Source: Monocercomonoides exilis
Lineage: Eukaryota; Preaxostyla; Oxymonadida; Polymastigidae
Length of the DNA: 64,000 nt
NCBI GenBank assembly: GCA_001643675.2
Contig: LSRY02000035.1
Span: 558,001 to 622,000, forward strand
Direction of reading: 5' to 3'
Positions 1-11,716 of the stretch are shown here, one piece after another. Made by a program: the position numbers and the translations under genes. The stretch's first letter is position 1, and the number at the start of each line of letters is the position of its first letter. The notes beneath the pieces were generated by a model. The model saw nothing but the letters and a program-made list of their open reading frames with translations, did not search any database and was not told where the DNA came from.

Positions 1-3000
1 GGAGTTGTGTTGTTTTGAGGGGATGCGAGGTTACTGCGAGCTGTGGGATATCCCCATTCGAACTTATTGAAAGCTGTGGAATTGTTGAAAACATCACTCT
101 GATCCCATCAAGTTCGCTTTCATTTGATACCCCACCACTTTTTTCATCAAATTCCGTTGAGAACGAAAAAGCAGATCATTGCCGTGCCGCTGTCAGTTCA
201 TCGCATTTTTCTTCATTTTGCCTGTCATCTGCACCGTTTTTGGGATCTGCATCAATTGGAAGTCTTTCACTTTCAGATTTGATATTTTTCAACATTTCCG
301 CCAAGCCAACGGAATCTTCGTTGCTGAGCCCTTCCTTTTGTGAGAGCGGATGCACGATGAGCAGCTGCTCATTTTCATCAGTCTGTGATGTGTATGATGG
401 AGGGATTGTGAGATCGATCAACTCACGATCATCCTCGTTGACTGCCTCGAATGCCTCTTTTGTTGGATGCCTAAGAACGAAAAATGTTGAATTCATCGGA
501 AGCGAAGAGGATCCATCGAAGCCAAAGAGACAGAATGTGACAGCTGATGAAGCGAACACTTTCATCTGGTGCGAATGGAATGGATCAAAAACAACTGGGT
601 CAAATAATATTCTTTCAGATAAAGCATCAAATGGAGGAGCTATTTACATGTATAATCTGGCATCAGGAACACTTTCAGTAAAATGTTGTTCATTCAATGA
701 TTGTACTGCACATTGGGATGGTGGAGGAATAATGAGCCGTTCGATCAGTTCAATCAAGATTGAAAACAATTCATTCAATGCCTATACAGCTGATAATTAT
801 CGTGGAGGAGGGATATGTGCTTATTCAATTTCTGCTTGCGTTAGGATAGGCGGTTGCGAATTCCAGAATCGCATTGGAAATAATTATGGAGGAGGGATTT
901 ATCTTTATATTTTTCAAGTTTCTGGATAATCATGTATTGGAACAGAAAGTGGGAAAGGAGAGAGCGCTTGTGTGATTGAATGCTCATTCACTTTATGCTC
1001 ACTTTCAGGTTCATACGGTGGAGGAATGTGCTGTTCGTATATTCCTGAACAATTCAAAATCATGAATATTCAATTTGTTTCATGTTCAACAGAATCAAAA
1101 GGCGGAGGGTTGTGCTATCTTTTTTCTCAATCTTCAGTAACAAACGACTGTATTCTCTGTTCTTATCTTTTTTTTCACGATTGTAAATGCTCGAATTCCA
1201 CCCCATATGGCCATGATGTTGACTTTTCAGAAGACAGCAAAAATTTTTTAAATTTAAATCCATTCTACGAATCATTCACAACAAACACTGATGAAAAAAG
1301 AGTGTGCTACGAGTTTTTTAATGTTAAGGGAAATGAGATTCAGGAAACACAAAAGAAGGAGTGGCTAAAAGACTGGCCGACTCGACTGTTTGTGTCAAAC
1401 AATGGTGATGATTTCACAAAATGGTGTGGAATAAGTGAGTTGGCACCTTGCAAGACAATGGGTCATGCGGTGGGAGCGAGCATGGTGCAGCTGAGCTCGA
1501 CAATCACTTTGCTGGGTGGGAGGCATGAGAGTGAAGGGACAACAATTAGTGTTGGGGAAAAGAAGATTTCGATTGTTGGGAAAGGGAAGGAAGCGAGTGT
1601 GATTGTGACAAATTCTCTTTCTTCAACTTCACCAACACTGTTTAGCATATCTTCTGGTCAGCTGGAGGTGGTGCATGTGGGGATTGATCACAACGCAGCA
1701 AGAAGCTCATCACCGAGTGTGTTTGTGGTGTCTGTGGGGAGCGGAGCTCTTTCGCTGGAGGATGTGGTGATCAACTCCTCGACATCAGGAGGGAGTGGAA
1801 AGACGAAGTGTGTGCTTGAAGTGGCACTGAGGCAGTTGAAGATGATTGACGTGGAGATCAAAGATATGAAAGTGAGTCAACCTTTGTTTGCTGAGCCATC
1901 ATCAGCAGGATCTTCATCAGGAGAGAGTTTGCTGGGGAATTTGACAATTCGGAATGTGAACCGAACCGAAGAAGGAGATGGGGTTGTGACGTCAAAAAGC
2001 GTAAAGGCAGGAGAAACATTTGTGGTGTGGAATACAACGATGGAAGGATGTGAGTGTGAGAACGGAAATGGAGGAGGGATAAAGGTTGAGTTTACTTCTT
2101 CAACAAGCAAAGCCCGAATTGGAACATCAACATTGTACAGTGGAGGAACAACAAAATTCAATCAATGCAAATGCAGTGGATATGGAGGAGGGGTGATGCT
2201 GTGGCTGGCAGATAACTCATTTGATTTTGCGATAACAACAGTGAGTTTTGTTGGTTGTGGCGCAACATTGGGAGGGAAAGATGTGTTTGTGAATGGGAGC
2301 AGGCTAGTGAATGGGACAATAACAGCCACAAAGTTGAATGTTGGACGCAATGTATCTGTTTATGATGAGCTGATGGGATATGATCGGAATGAGGGAGGGA
2401 TGGGAATATACCCTTTGAATGTGTTTTTGGAAGCATTTTCAGGAGCAGCACATGTGGGGAAGGAGGTGAATGGGTATGGAGGATATGACTCATGGTTTTG
2501 TGGGTTTGGGTATTTTCCATGCAAAACGATCACAAAGGCAGCAGAGAACAGATTCAGTTCGTCAAAGAAGAATATTATGTTGGATTCAGGGTTTGAGCTG
2601 GGAGAAGTTGTGTTGATGGCTGGGTCATATGAATGGGAGGTGTATTGTGGGATTAACAAGACGAATGTGAATGTGAGAGTGCCGGGTGGAATGACATCTT
2701 CGTATTTGATAAATGTTCAGAGTGCAAGTTCAATAAAGAGCATTGCGTTCCAAATTCCATTTTCGTTATCGAATGCAACATCGCTCATTTGTTTGACCAG
2801 CGCGTCACTCACACTCACAGGCTGCTCAGTTGCTCATTCATCAGAGAGCACATCGAGTGTGTCCTTTGGACACAGCATTGTGAATGCGCAGAGTGGGAGT
2901 CTGAAAATGGATCGATTTGTGATTGGTGGAGCGCTTGTGTTTGGAGCTCATTCAGCGATTGAATTTTGTGAAGGAATGGCAAGTGTGATATGTTCAGGAT

Positions 3001-6000
3001 GCAATATCAGCGGAATCAAAAGGAATGAGGGAAATGGAGGATGGATGAAAGGAACAGTTGGAACGAGTGGAACGTTGACAGTTGATGGATGCAATGTGAA
3101 TGGGTGCAGTTGTGCTGGTGGAAAAGGAGGAGGAATGTATGTTGGATTGAAGGGAAATGGGAAAGTGGTTGTGAGTGGAACGAGTGTGATTGATGGGAAT
3201 AAGGCAGAGAATAACGGAGGGAGAGGAGGAGGGATGTTTGTGTTGATGGAGAGTGGGGGATGTGGATTGACAATTGGGCAGAATGTGAAGTTTTCAAAAG
3301 TGAATGGGAATGTGGCAACATATGGGAAGGATGTGTTTGTTGATTGTGGGAATGGAGTGTTTTTGGAGTCAAAAGTGAATACCAGCTCATTTTCATTTTT
3401 CACTCCACTGTCAATTCCATCAGATGTGTTGAAGTTGAGTGGGAATGAAAATGGGGAAGAAAGTGGAGTGATTCCACTGTTTGTGTATTTGTGCACAATG
3501 GGAACAAAGGTGCTTGTTGATGGGAGTGAAGGATATGGGAAAGACCACAATCATTGTGGATTTGATGCATTCAGGTGCCAGACGGTTGATTATTGTGCGA
3601 ACTCAAGATTGAGCAGCACTGTGAATGAAATAGAGGTTGTCTCATCTTCGTCAATAACAAAGAAAATAACAGGACCATCATTTGGCGTGAGTATTTCAGG
3701 CAGAATAGTGTCATCAGATGGAGAGAGGACGGGAGTGAATGTGAGTGATGGAGGATCAGACACACAAGATTGGCTTGTTGGATGTTCGAGTTCACTGACA
3801 ATGAGTAGACTTTTATTTGTTGTGAAAGGCCAGCTGAATTCAAGGAGAAGTGCATTCATTCATTCAACATCAACACTCAGTGTGACGAACTGTTCAGTCT
3901 CATTTGAGAGTGGGGCATTGACTGATGGAAAGATAGGATACAGTACAATAGATATGGCAGGAGGTTATCTGATTGTCGATGGATTTGTGATGGAAAGTGG
4001 AGTAACACTGAAGATGAATGGGAAATCGCCAATATCAATAACAAGTGGAGTGAAATTGGAGATATTGAATAGTAGGGTGAGTGGAGTGGAGGTGGAAGTT
4101 GCAGGTGGAAATGGAGGAGGGGGATGTTTGAATGTTGGGATGGGCGTTAATGGGAATGTGAAAATTGAAGAAAGCAATATATCCTCAAGATGCACAGGTG
4201 GAAGTGGAATGAAAGGTGGAGGGATGATGATATCAGTTGGAAGTGGAGGAACATTGAAAGTGAAAGGAGTGAAATTATCAGGATGTACTGTTTCATCAGA
4301 GGATGTTGAGAATAGAGGGAGAGGAATGGGAGGAGGGATGTTTATTGAATTTACAGATGGGATAGAAACATTTTTGATGGTAGGAATAGAATTTGAGGGA
4401 TGCGATGCTTGGAAAGGGAAGAATGTATTTGTTTCAGGATGGGATCTGAGTGAAATTGTGAATGAGGAGCACTTGAAATGGGAGATGAGTCCACAGGAGT
4501 TGGGATCATTGGATGAGTTGTGTGGATGGGAGGGGAAGATGACAGGAGAGGAGGGATATGTGATTCCACTGGTTGTGTATTTGTGGAGGAACTGGAGTGG
4601 AAATGGGTTTGTTTCGAAGGAGGGAGGAGGAGACTTCAGTGGATGTGGGTATTCCGAAGCACCATGCTCATCAATTGACCACTTGATATCACTTCGATAT
4701 TCAATGCTTGGAGAAGGAGAAACACATATTGCCGTTGTGGGATCAGGATTGCTGAGCCATTCCATATCATTTTCTTCTTCGTTGCCACCGGATTCACATG
4801 ATTCAGAGTTGCCACAAGTTGTGATTGAAGGAACAAAGAAAGGGACAAGCGTGACAATTACTGATGAAGATGGGAATGATTTGGATGACTCAATGATATC
4901 GTCAAATGTGAGTTTGTCGTTTGTCAATGTTTCATTCACCAATCCAACTATGAACATGCAACATGAGATATTGATCGAATCATCGGGAACAAATGCCTGC
5001 CTATCTGTTGTGGATTGCTCATTTGGCTCATTGACAGGGATCACAGAAAGTTTTGCATATTGCGTGATAAAAGTGAACGGAGGGAGCGCCACGATTCAGA
5101 GATGCACTTTGAATAAGATCAATGAATTGAAAGGGTTCATCAGTTTCAGCCCAACTGTGACTCAGGTGATTGTTGAGGATGTGAACATTTCATTTGCTGA
5201 AGTGAAAGAAAGAAGTTTGATTTCGGTGACTGTGACTGGAAAGACAAATAAAGAGACAGAAAAAGAAAAATTGAAAGGAAAGAGAAATGGTTGTCTCAAA
5301 AACAACAAACAAGAATTGGGATTTGTGAACTGTTCATTCACAAACATCACATTTGGAGAAAATGGGACAGGAGCATTGAGTGTGGGAACATTTTCAGAAG
5401 GGATGAAGTGCATGGTTGAATCGTGCTCAATAACAAATTGCAAAAGCGAGAATAGCGAGGAAGGAGGAGGGATGAAAGTGGTGCTGAAAAGTGGAGAATC
5501 AAACTTGAAAATAAATGACAGTTCATTTTCGATGTGCAAATGCTCAACATCGAATGGATATGGTGGAGGAGTGATGGTTGATGGAGTCGATCCGAATGAG
5601 CCAGCCGGCAATACATTTGGATCACTTGGGTTGATGATGGAGAACATCCGGTTCGTGATGAATGAAGCGTTTGTGGGGAGGGATGTGTTCATTCGATGCC
5701 ACTCGATTGAAAAGCAGATCAACGAAACACTGTTTGTGCTTGATTTCAATCAGGAAGCACTGAAATCGAACAACTCGATTTATGGGAGAGATGAAATCAA
5801 CAGGGTTGATGTTGATCTGATTCCTCTGATCAAGTTCTATAATGGCATTCAAGTGTTTGTGAATGTGAATGGAGCAGATGGCAGACAATGTGGATCGCAG
5901 GATGATCCATGCCAGAGCATCAGCAATGCAGCAAAACACATTCAAAGAGGGATCATGAATGCCATTGTGATTGAGGAAGAAGGGATGATTGGAGGAGAAT

Positions 6001-8723
6001 GCGAGATTGGAGATGTCAGAATAACTTCGATGAAAAGAAGTGGGGCAACAATCCATTTGAATGGAACGATTGATGAAGTATGGAGTGAGAGGAGCATTGT
6101 GGTGTTTGTGAATGAGTGTGTCATGGAGAAGTGTTTGTATGTGTTTGGAGGAGGATTTGAAGCGAAGTACAGGAACATGATGAAAGCGAAGAATGGAAGG
6201 TTGGAGATTTGTGAATGTGCGCTTGAATCATCTGAACGGGAGCAGAGGCTTGAGTGCTCGATTGTGAGAGTGGAAAGTGGAGAACTGAAAATGGAAGAAA
6301 CAATGTTCAGAGATTTGCGCTTATCAGCACCATTGTTGATATTTTGTGAAGAATTGAGGGTGGTGCTGGATGAAGCAAACCTCACAAACATTGTGTGTGA
6401 AGGGGATGTTGTTGTTGTTGGAGGCAAAGCAGCAGTGGAGGTGAAAGAAATGACAGTTAAGAATGTATCTGCGAAGGATGAGGGAATTGTGATGAAGATG
6501 GATGGAGCAAAGGAGTTGGTGAGAGTTTTGAACAGCTCGTTTGAGGGATGTTTGAATTCGAAGGAGAAAGGGATGATGGTGGAGATAATAGAAAGTGCAA
6601 TTGTTGAAATTGAGATGTGTGTGTTTGATGGGGAGAGAAACGAAGAAGTGGGAAAGAAAAGAAATGAGAAAATGAAAGGAGAAGAGATATGCCAATGGAA
6701 TGGATCAAATGTTGATGTGGAGAAGAGCCATGTGGAGATGAAGGAAACAACAATTCGAAATGGAAAAAGAGGAGGACTGAGCATGAGGGGAGGCAGTTTG
6801 AAGATTGAAGATGGAAAATTCGATAACAACAACCCATCGATTGAGGGATATCCATCTGTTCGAAGAAATGTGAAATGCTCAGATTCTGCGCAATTGAATG
6901 TTGTGAGTGTGAAGGGTGGAGATGGAATAAAAGAAAACACGTCGCTGTGGATTCTGAATGAAGGGTGCGAACTGGAAGGAATTGCGAAAGAGCGAGCTTC
7001 TCCGTTCTTCATCCCAACACTTCGAAATGTTGAAGTGGAAAATGCTGGGAACAACCTGAGGCTCATTTTCAAAAAAACGCTTTTGCTTCCATGCAACCTG
7101 TCATTCCGAGTGATATCACTGACGAACGATGTGGAAGTTATCGACCATTATGTGTTTGAAGACTCTGAATTTGTGGATGAGAGTGAGGTGGATGGCAAAG
7201 TGCCCTTGTCTGTTGTTGCAGATGCACCCCCTGAAACAGAGGTTTCAGTGTCGATACTGTTTGGAAATAAGGAAGCCTCCTTGTCATCAACGCAATCATT
7301 TATTCTGAAGAACAGAAGCGAAACCCAAGGAAAGGGAGATGACAGAATTGTTGAAGGGGGAAATGAAGGAAAATTATCATGTGCTTTGGTTGTAATTGCG
7401 ATATTTGCAGTGCTGTTTCTTGCTGCTTTGATTGGATTTATTTTGTTTGTTTTTCGATGGAGAAAGGCAAAGAACGAAGCGAAAGATCTGAGAGAGATTG
7501 TGAATGATAACATCAAAAAGGATCCGAAGGCATTTGAGATGGTTGCGATGGATGAATCACCCGAGGAGCAGTGGAGGAAAGCGGAGAGGGAGGAAGAGAA
7601 GAAAAATGAAGAGAGGATAAAGAAGAGAGTGTATGAGAAAAGTTTGGGACACTCGGAGTCATCAGAGCATTTGCTGAGTGAGAGTGGATCGACTGAATAC
7701 ATTCTTGGAAAGGATTCAAACAAGATCCCAGAATGGGCACTGGAGAAGGTTGAGGAAGAAGAGATAAGAAAGAGAACACCATCATCATCCATTTCATCCA
7801 CTTCAACCACAGACTCAGATTCAACATTTGTTCGAGGGGAGGATCTGTGCCCCACCACTTCATCCATGTCGAACTTGGTGGATGCAATGGCGTGCTCTTC
7901 ACCACATGAGAAGCTGATTGTGGACCTGAGGGATTCGCTGTTTATACTGCTTCATGGGAGGAACGCGAAGAAAGAGATGGCGATTGGGAGCTTGAAGGAG
8001 AGGGAGCAAACAGCTGTACAGGTTTTATTCTGGGTAGCGAATGGAGCACTCCACTCGTTTGAAGATGAGGAAGATGAACTTCCCTCCTTGTCAAACTTGA
8101 GTCCCCATATTGTATTGTTCTCCGAACACATGGTCATCTGCATTGTGATGCATTCAGACCTTTTATCAGATAACAGTTCTGACTCATCGTTGATCTCTTC
8201 ATCAACTGTTGTCACATCTGCTAGTGATGATCATGATGATGAAGACTCTCTCCCTTCTTCTGCCTTTGAAGATGAGAAGGACAACAGAAAAGAGTGTTTG
8301 AGGTGGAAGGCACCAGAGTTACAGATGAACAAGAAGATGGGGGCAACAAAGGAATCAGTTGCCTTTTCGATTGGGATGATGCTGTGGGAGTGTTTGACAC
8401 TGGAAATCCCGTTTGGAGAATACGAGGCAGAGGTGGCGGGGTAGAAGATTATGAATGGAGAGCGACCTTGCTTGGAAAGGTTAGATGCGAGTGAAATTGT
8501 GAATATTGCAAAGAGCTGTATGGCACAAGAGCAAAATATGCGACCAACACTTGTTGAGTTGAAGCGAAAGTTATTTGAGGGGAGCAATGGAAATGGATGG
8601 GTTGTGACCATCTCAGATGCAATTGGATACGAGATGAATTCGAACGATGGTGAAGAGAGTGAAGAAAAAGAATGGAGGAACAAAAGTGAGGGAGAGCAAG
8701 GAGAAGAGAAAGAAAACAATTGA
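1..8723 (+). pseudogene. Surface beta-helix/pseudokinase membrane protein, 5'-truncated copy with two in-frame stops
   Basis: One reading frame runs from the window edge to TGA at 8721-8723, interrupted by TAA at 927-929 and TAG at 8442-8444. Family motifs continue in the same frame after each stop, so these look like nonsense mutations and not gene ends. The ectodomain consists of GGG[MIV]-containing beta-strand repeats interspersed with modules carrying CG...PC.[ST][IMV] (near 1420, 2500, 3555, 4650 and 5890). A single membrane span lies at about 7378-7450, followed by basic residues, a charged Ser-rich juxtamembrane stretch and a degenerate kinase C-lobe (RWKAPEL near 8310). The TAG coincides with a CAG Gln codon in the intact paralogue at 16567-24732. 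Most of the coding capacity is intact, so decay would be recent; readthrough to a functional protein cannot be excluded. The true start lies outside the window. I know the family as an expanded one in oxymonads but cannot assign a function. Confidence 0.75.
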
Positions 8724-9298
8724 ATTTCGGTTGTTTGATTCATTTTAATTCATTCGCATAATGAACGAATTCACAATTGTCCAATGAAGAATTTGATGTA
8801 TTTTTTGTTATGCTTAAAGAATTTGTCAACGATGTTTTGAATACCATAAAAATGCTTTGATTTATCTGTTAGTGTTTATTTTGTTTGATTTACAAATTCC
8901 TTATTGAAGGAATGTTTCTGAATTGATTAGATTTGAGAAAAAGTTGAAAAGAGATTCATATGGCGTTATATTTGGTTGGTAATTTTTTCTGATTGATTCT
9001 AGTTAGCTTGTTCCACTCAGAAAATATTCGACAATTACATTCAAGTCATCAATCAAAAATTTCATGGTTTTATGAAATAAATATTATTTATGTCAATCTT
9101 TCGTTTTTTGTTCATTTTTTAATTAAAATAGGATAACAGTGATTATAATTTATATTAATTTTCTACCGAGAAGCCTTTCCAATTTTTGTATAAATTCTTA
9201 TCTCAATAATTGCAAAAACTCAGCTCGTGTACAACCGAAATAATTAAAATTAACTTGAAAAATGAACGATGCAGAACAATATTTGAGAATAATTGCTT
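8724..9298. other. AT-rich intergenic spacer between convergent genes
   Basis: This spacer separates the 3' ends of the pseudogene (+) and the 4EHP-like gene (-). It is AT-rich with short A/T homopolymer runs. I see no open frame with family character, no tRNA-like element and no long repeat. It probably holds both 3' UTRs. Confidence 0.6.
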
Positions 9299-11650
9299 CT
9301 AAGAAGATGGCTTCCAAGCAAAAGAAGAAGGCGATGATGAAGAAGGCGTTGACGGAGTAGCAGCAGAAGACGATTGATCAGCAGGAGGAGAAGATCCAGC
9401 TGACGTAGAATAAGTAGAAAATGATATAACATCATTTGAAGATTGAGGAGATGAAGATTGTGCTGAAGTCGTATTTTGACTAGGATTAACTGTCTTTGGC
9501 GAATAAACAAACAATTTTGTTGATGCAGATGATGAAGAAGAAGACCCAGCAGCCGGAGAAGAAGCAGACTGACTTGGCGAGGTCTGTGCTGAGGCGAGTG
9601 ACGATGCAATTCCAGCTGGCAGTGGGGTGGAGTATGTTGTGGAAGAAGGCGGAAAAGGGATGTAGCGGTCGGGGCTTCCCCTGTGCGATGGAGATGTGGA
9701 CGGAGACGGCCCCACTTCATGAGGCAGCGAAGCCAACTTCGCAAATCCTGCTTTGCCCAATGCAGTCAGCGAGGAAAACGTGTCTGGTGCATTTGATGGG
9801 ATAGGAGTGGCATATGACGCATAGTGGAAGTCTTCTGACGAGTCAAAGCTGTGTTTATCTTCCCTTTGAGGCTTCCACACGTTCCGCTTCGAAGATAGAT
9901 CATCTGATTTGAATTCGCCTGCAGCAGAAGGATAAGCAGCGCTTGTTGAAGATTTAGACTGGCTGTCAGCTGAATCCTTTTCGATATTTAGTGTTGTGGA
10001 AGTTCTGTAAGTGTCCTCTGACTCTTTTGATTTATATGTTGTCATCTCTTCATTCTTTTCATTTTCTTTCCCAATTTCCTTTTTTTTATCTTTCTCTATC
10101 CCTTCTTCCTTTTCCTTTCCTTTTTCAAGATCATTCCCGTTCTCATTCTCTTTATCTTTATCTTTTTCCTCCTCTTTCGATTTTTCTGTCGAATCCTCTT
10201 CTTTCATTTCTTTTTCTTGCACAGCAGTCGAATCCTTATCCTTTTCTATTCTTTTTTTAGCTTCAACTTTCTTCCACACCCATCCTTTTGCATCCTTGTC
10301 CTTCTCTTTGTCTTTATCAAAATCTCTTTCTTTGAGTTTGTCGATGCTCCCTTCTTTTTCATACCTTGTCCGTTCCTTATCTCCCTTTGTGCCGGACACA
10401 TACACAAACTCTCTTGGCCTGTCTCTTGCCCTCTGCTTGTCGCCTATTCCTCCTCTATCATCTTCATCTTCTCCTCCTCCGCTTCGCCACTTCCTCCATC
10501 CAAATCCATCTCTATCTCTAAACTGGTCTCTATCTCTGTCTCTGTCTCTGTCCCTGTCCCTATCTCTAAAACCCTCTCTATCTCTATAATTCTCTCTGTC
10601 CCTGAAACTCTCTCTTTCCTTATCATTCTCTCTATCTCTATCTCTATCATAATATCGTTCTCTATCTCTGTTTTGATCTTTGTATCTTTCAGATCCTTTA
10701 TCTTTATCCCAGTTTCCTTCCTCATTTTCTTGTTCATCATCAAAAGATAGTCTCTTTTCTCGATCTTTCCACCCATATTTCCCGTAAGATCGTTGTGAAT
10801 CCCATCCCCCTCTATCCTTCCGCCGTCTTTCTTGAATGGCAGTTGTGTAATGATCTCCATGCGCCCGATAATTCACCATTTCTTTTGAAAAGTTGGCTCC
10901 AATAATTTTTTCTAAAATGACACTATAAGAATAAACAATTAATATCAAAAAAATGACCATTTAATATGAATATTAAATAAACATATGTACACCAATAATT
11001 TTGTTTGACATAAGTAGATGGATGAGATCTTAGCCATATTTGAATCCATGTATGATTGTATTTTGCATGCAGCACTAATCCAGTGATATCATCAGTCATA
11101 TCAACAAAATGTTCGCCTTCGCCTAAAGTCATATTTTCTCCAATTAAAGCGATAAGCTTTTGAATAAAATAAAAATGAAAAGGATAAAAAGAAATATGTA
11201 AGAATGAAATATCAAACAATTTGTTCCCAAGCATATGAAGCAAATTCTCGATCAGATGTTACAAAAGCAAGTTGTGCTCCATTTTCATTTTGAGGATCCT
11301 TATAAAGAAAAAATGAAATTAATTAATCTCCTATTATTTAATGAAATGAGATTCGTACCTCCCAAACAGGCTTAACGCCTTCTTCAAAAAAATGAAGGGT
11401 TGACGGTTCTGGTATTTTAGTGGCTCTTAGAAAAAATGAATAAGCTTGCCAAAATTCCTCGATCTATAGGAAAAAATCGCATAAAACAATTTCGTCAAAT
11501 AAAGCATAAAACCGTGTGCACGGTGCAAAGCGGTATCAGGCTTTCTTCGTATGTCTCTTTCGTGATAGTTTGTGTATCGTACCTTTTCCACCAAAACGTA
11601 AAATTTCGTTGGAGCTTATGATTTTCGCTATTCATCTGATCGAATTGCAT
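9299..11650 (-). CDS. eIF4E-family cap-binding protein (4EHP/class II-like) with long RD/KE-rich and Ser/Pro/Gln-rich C-terminal extension
   Basis: Five exons on the minus strand: 11650-11513, 11463-11359, 11298-11218, 11156-10993 and 10922-9299 (introns of 49, 60, 61 and 70 bp). The splices preserve frame and give 703 residues. Residues 1 to about 170 follow the eIF4E fold: HKLQRNFTFWWKR (11-23), IEEFW (47-51), HFFEEGVKPVWEDPQNENG (65-83) and LIALIGE, the usual cap-pocket landmarks. The second cap-stacking Trp (W80, followed by E81) is present. The first stacking position is Tyr (Y34), as in 4EHP/eIF4E2 and unlike canonical eIF4E Trp. 4EHP proteins bind m7G caps and generally repress translation. 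The remaining 500 or so residues are low complexity: RD and RDRE repeats, then KDKE/EKEK-rich, then Ser/Pro/Gln-rich. Such a tail is not usual for the family and suggests RNA- or SR-protein-like contacts (inference). The fourth donor (GTGTAC) was chosen by phase and is the least certain join. Confidence 0.8.
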
Positions 11651-11716
11651 AACAAAAATTTCAAAGATTCGATCACAATACCATAGATATTAGATTACTT
11701 TCATTTTCTATTGAAA
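11651..11716. promoter_or_regulatory. Putative bidirectional promoter between 4EHP-like gene and NSF
   Basis: Only 66 bp separate the two divergent start codons (11650 on minus, 11717 on plus). Both 5' UTRs and both core promoters must fit within this AT-rich segment or overlap the opposing gene. No TATA box or other motif is clear, so the call rests on gene geometry. Confidence 0.45.

Noticed and set aside
1463-7867. Long minus-strand ORFs (up to about 384 codons) opposite the surface-protein copy
   Set aside because: They mirror Gly/Glu-rich codons of the sense frame (Pro/Ser/Phe-rich antisense), have no domain character, and recur opposite the paralogue.
10500-10660. Tandem short repeats that could suggest a CRISPR-like array
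   Set aside because: These are in-frame RD/RDRE codon repeats of irregular spacing within an exon; there are no repeat-spacer units.
9991-10750. Plus-strand Ser/Phe/Leu-rich ORFs opposite the RD-rich exon
   Set aside because: Antisense of GAT/CGA/GAG repeats gives Ser/Leu/Phe runs automatically; the minus-strand frame splices to a recognisable eIF4E domain.
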